DNA of 64,000 nucleotides from Rhineura floridana. Its lineage: Eukaryota; Chordata; Lepidosauria; Squamata; Rhineuridae. Positions 62,390-64,000 of the stretch are shown here, in pieces (positions within the stretch are counted from its first letter, which is position 1; each line of letters opens with the position of its first letter). The translations under genes were made by a program, and so were the position numbers. Location: NCBI RefSeq assembly GCF_030035675.1, contig NC_084494.1:18335248-18399247 (forward strand), in the 5' to 3' direction. The notes beneath the pieces were generated by a model. It did not search any database, had not been told where the DNA came from, and was given only the letters and a program-made list of their open reading frames with translations.

Positions 62390-63080
62390 CCCGCATTTCT
62401 TCTCAGCGACCGATAGGTGATGCCCGAGAGCAATTTTTTAATTCCTCCCTTTTCGCTAACCAATGGCATCTGCGCCGGGACGCCACAGTGCGCATGCTCC
62501 TACGGATCAGGACTCCAGGGGAGGGGAGCAGCCAGAGAGGAACAGAAGACTTGTCGGACTTGGAAGTGGGGCTGTGAATCGGCAAACAACGAGGTGAGTC
62601 TACCCCCGGCGGCAGCGTGGCGGGACAGGGCTGCCCAGGAGGGTCCGCTGCAAGGGGGAAAGGAGGCATGAGCCCGGGGTGTGGGTCTCGTCCCTCTTGA
62701 GTTTCCGATTGCTCGCCTTGTAAGTTATGGAAGGGCCAGGCTGGCCTTGGCCCCACGTGGCTCGGGGAAAGTCACGGCTGTCTGAACGTTCAACGAATGG
62801 AACGTGAAGTAGCAAGCTCGCGTTCCAAAGCGGGCGGGCCGGGGCGCGCGCTCCGAACGTTGCCTGGGAGAAGGAGACAAGGGGGAGGTTCTGTCTGTCC
62901 GTTTCTCTCTCTCTCTGGCCGGTCCCGCTCGCTCAGTCGCTCGCCCTCCCCCCTCCCCCCTCCCCCCCCCCGGCAACCTGCAACAGCGGGAAAGGAAGGG
63001 AACGTCCGCGCGGGAAATTCAAATCTCGGCTGCTTCCTTGCGGGAAAGGGAGGAACGTGAGTCGGGGGACGGGACCGGAT
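62390..63080 (+). promoter_or_regulatory. RCC1: GC-rich promoter, probably of RCC1
   Basis: A CpG-rich block with CCAAT (62460-62464), NRF1-like TGCGCATGC (62489-62497), E-box CACGTG (62754-62759) and E2F-like GCGGGAAA (63010-63017). There are no repeats within it, in contrast to both sides. In human the gene downstream of SNHG3 on the same strand is RCC1, a growth and cell-cycle gene, so the assignment rests on synteny. Human RCC1 also makes transcripts starting at the SNHG3 promoter. Confidence 0.55.
62510..62593 (+). other. RCC1: Candidate non-coding first exon of RCC1
   Basis: From roughly 62510 (start not fixed) to the consensus donor ACGAG|GTGAGT. No ATG frame of note. An alternative first exon could end at 63056 (GGAAC|GTGAGT). 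No RCC1 coding exon lies in the window. Confidence 0.4.
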
Positions 63081-63189
63081 AGAGGAGTATTTCCTAATAT
63101 GATGCACAGTGGGGAGAAATCGGGCAGAGTTTTTCTCTCTCTGCGTGTCTCGTAGTACTAAAAGCGGGGGTCATTCAATGGAGGTGAAG

Positions 63190-63360
63190 GGTGGCAGATT
63201 CGGGGCAGACAAAAGGAACACCAGATCAGGCCCCGGGACCCATTCAGTCCAGCATCCTGTTCTCACAGTGGCCAGCCGGATACTCATTGTGGGAAGCCCG
63301 CAAGCAGGACCTGGGCGCAACAGCGACTTTCCTCACTTGCGATTCCCAGTAACAGGGATT
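63190..63360. mobile_element. CR1-like fragment
   Basis: CAGTCCAGCATCCTGTTCTC, ACAGTGGCCAGCCGGATACT, GGGAAGCCCGCAAGCAGGAC: the common reptile CR1-derived motif set. Confidence 0.7.
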
Positions 63361-63545
63361 GAGAAGCATATTTTATGGAGCGTCTGACCCCTTATATCCC
63401 TGCCGATCGCTGAGATCTTTGGGGGAGTCTGTATTGATGCCCTCCCATGGCTCAGATGAAGGACTCATATGGCTACTGGGACTCATTCTAACTACTGGAA
63501 GCTTTGTGAACCCCCCCCCCATTCAGATTTAATTCACTAATAGGC
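63361..63545 (+). mobile_element. L2-like fragment
   Basis: GACCCCTTATATCCCTGCCG, ATCGCTGAGATCTTTGGGGG and ATGGCTCAGATGAAGGACTC parallel the L2 C-terminal coding region also seen decayed at 26280-26360. Confidence 0.6.
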
Positions 63546-64000
63546 AAAAATCCTTGTGGTTTAAAAACGTACCTGTAGCCAACAGGTATTTCCACCAAAC
63601 TTTAAAATGCAGAGAAATTGGGCAGCTATAGTGAATGCACTGGGGGAGCAGGAGACCTGATCTCCTCTCTGAGATGCTGTACTGCCCCTACAAAATTTGT
63701 AAAAATGCAAACACAATTTGGGTTGGTCTTTCACAGTCCAATCCACTTCCTGTGTAGCTTGGAAGAATTTGGTACAATTGTGCCTCTGAGCATATGGTGA
63801 GTGGTGGCAAGAGAGGATAGGAGGGAGAAAGATGAGGAGGAAGGGAGGGCAAGTTTGATCATTTGCATGCTTTTTGAGTTCAGTGGGATTTACTCCTGTA
63901 CAATCATGCTTAGGATAGGTGAAACTGACCAGGGAGGGGGAAGGAGGAGAGGAGAGGAAGGGTATGGGTAAGGAAGGAGGTGGAGGGGAGGAGATGGGGT

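Larger units (their letters stand above)
57786..62390. other. Intergenic region between SNHG3 and the next promoter
   Basis: No gene seen. Holds SINEs (57950-58130, 58870-59025, 61880-62190), MITEs (59045-59120, 59752-59905, 61570-61760), an L2-like tail (58310-58400) and an L1 fragment (59980-61188). 58400-58870 and 59125-59750 show nothing I can name. Confidence 0.6.

Noticed and set aside
62797-63060. Open frames in both strands of the CpG block
   Set aside because: Stop codons are rare in GC-rich DNA; the residues are mostly Arg/Pro/Gly/Ser and show no domain. The block fits a promoter and first-intron start better.
1-64000. Bacterial or phage features (CRISPR, operons, attachment sites)
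   Set aside because: Spliced vertebrate genes, SINEs, LINEs and microsatellites make this a vertebrate nuclear locus; no such features are present.

Overview
This window is vertebrate nuclear DNA, most likely from a squamate reptile (lizard or snake lineage). Split coding exons sit in long introns packed with transposons. The repeat mix is what established knowledge leads me to expect in squamates: an L2-clade LINE with a long open reverse-transcriptase frame, RTE/BovB 3' ends, CR1 and L1 fragments, tRNA-derived SINEs, and many short palindromic hAT-type MITEs. I cannot name the species.

Layout. (1) 1-44785, plus strand: the PHACTR4 gene (phosphatase and actin regulator 4). I can place 12 coding exons from 7929 to 42284. 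They give about 700 codons plus stop, with consistent splice phases, and contain an N-terminal basic segment and RPEL motif, a proline-rich middle, three C-terminal RPEL motifs and the PP1-binding C-terminus. The first coding exon(s) and promoter lie upstream of the window. A 3' UTR probably runs to a poly(A) signal at 44761. (2) 44786-47230: intergenic, with an intact palindromic hAT MITE flanked by a perfect 8-bp duplication and a BovB 3' fragment. (3) About 47420-57785, plus strand: a non-coding snoRNA host gene matching SNHG3/U17HG. It has a TATA box, a 5'TOP start, a first exon ending in GTAAGT, several short non-coding exons and a last exon with AATAAA. Its introns hold three full copies of the H/ACA snoRNA U17 (SNORA73) and a decayed fourth copy. 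(4) 57786-62390: intergenic repeats, including an L1 3' fragment. (5) About 62390-63080: a GC-rich promoter with CCAAT, NRF1-like, E-box and E2F-like sites and a candidate non-coding first exon. By conserved synteny (PHACTR4 - SNHG3 - RCC1 in human, all same strand) this is probably the RCC1 promoter.

How the genes relate: PHACTR4 encodes a G-actin- and PP1-binding regulator. SNHG3 and RCC1 are housekeeping growth genes (18S rRNA maturation through U17; Ran guanine exchange). The most interesting structure is the U17 array. Each copy carries the same roughly 50-bp leader and remnants of the same upstream MITE, so the expansion happened by segmental duplication after that MITE had inserted. 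A relic of a further copy shows turnover.
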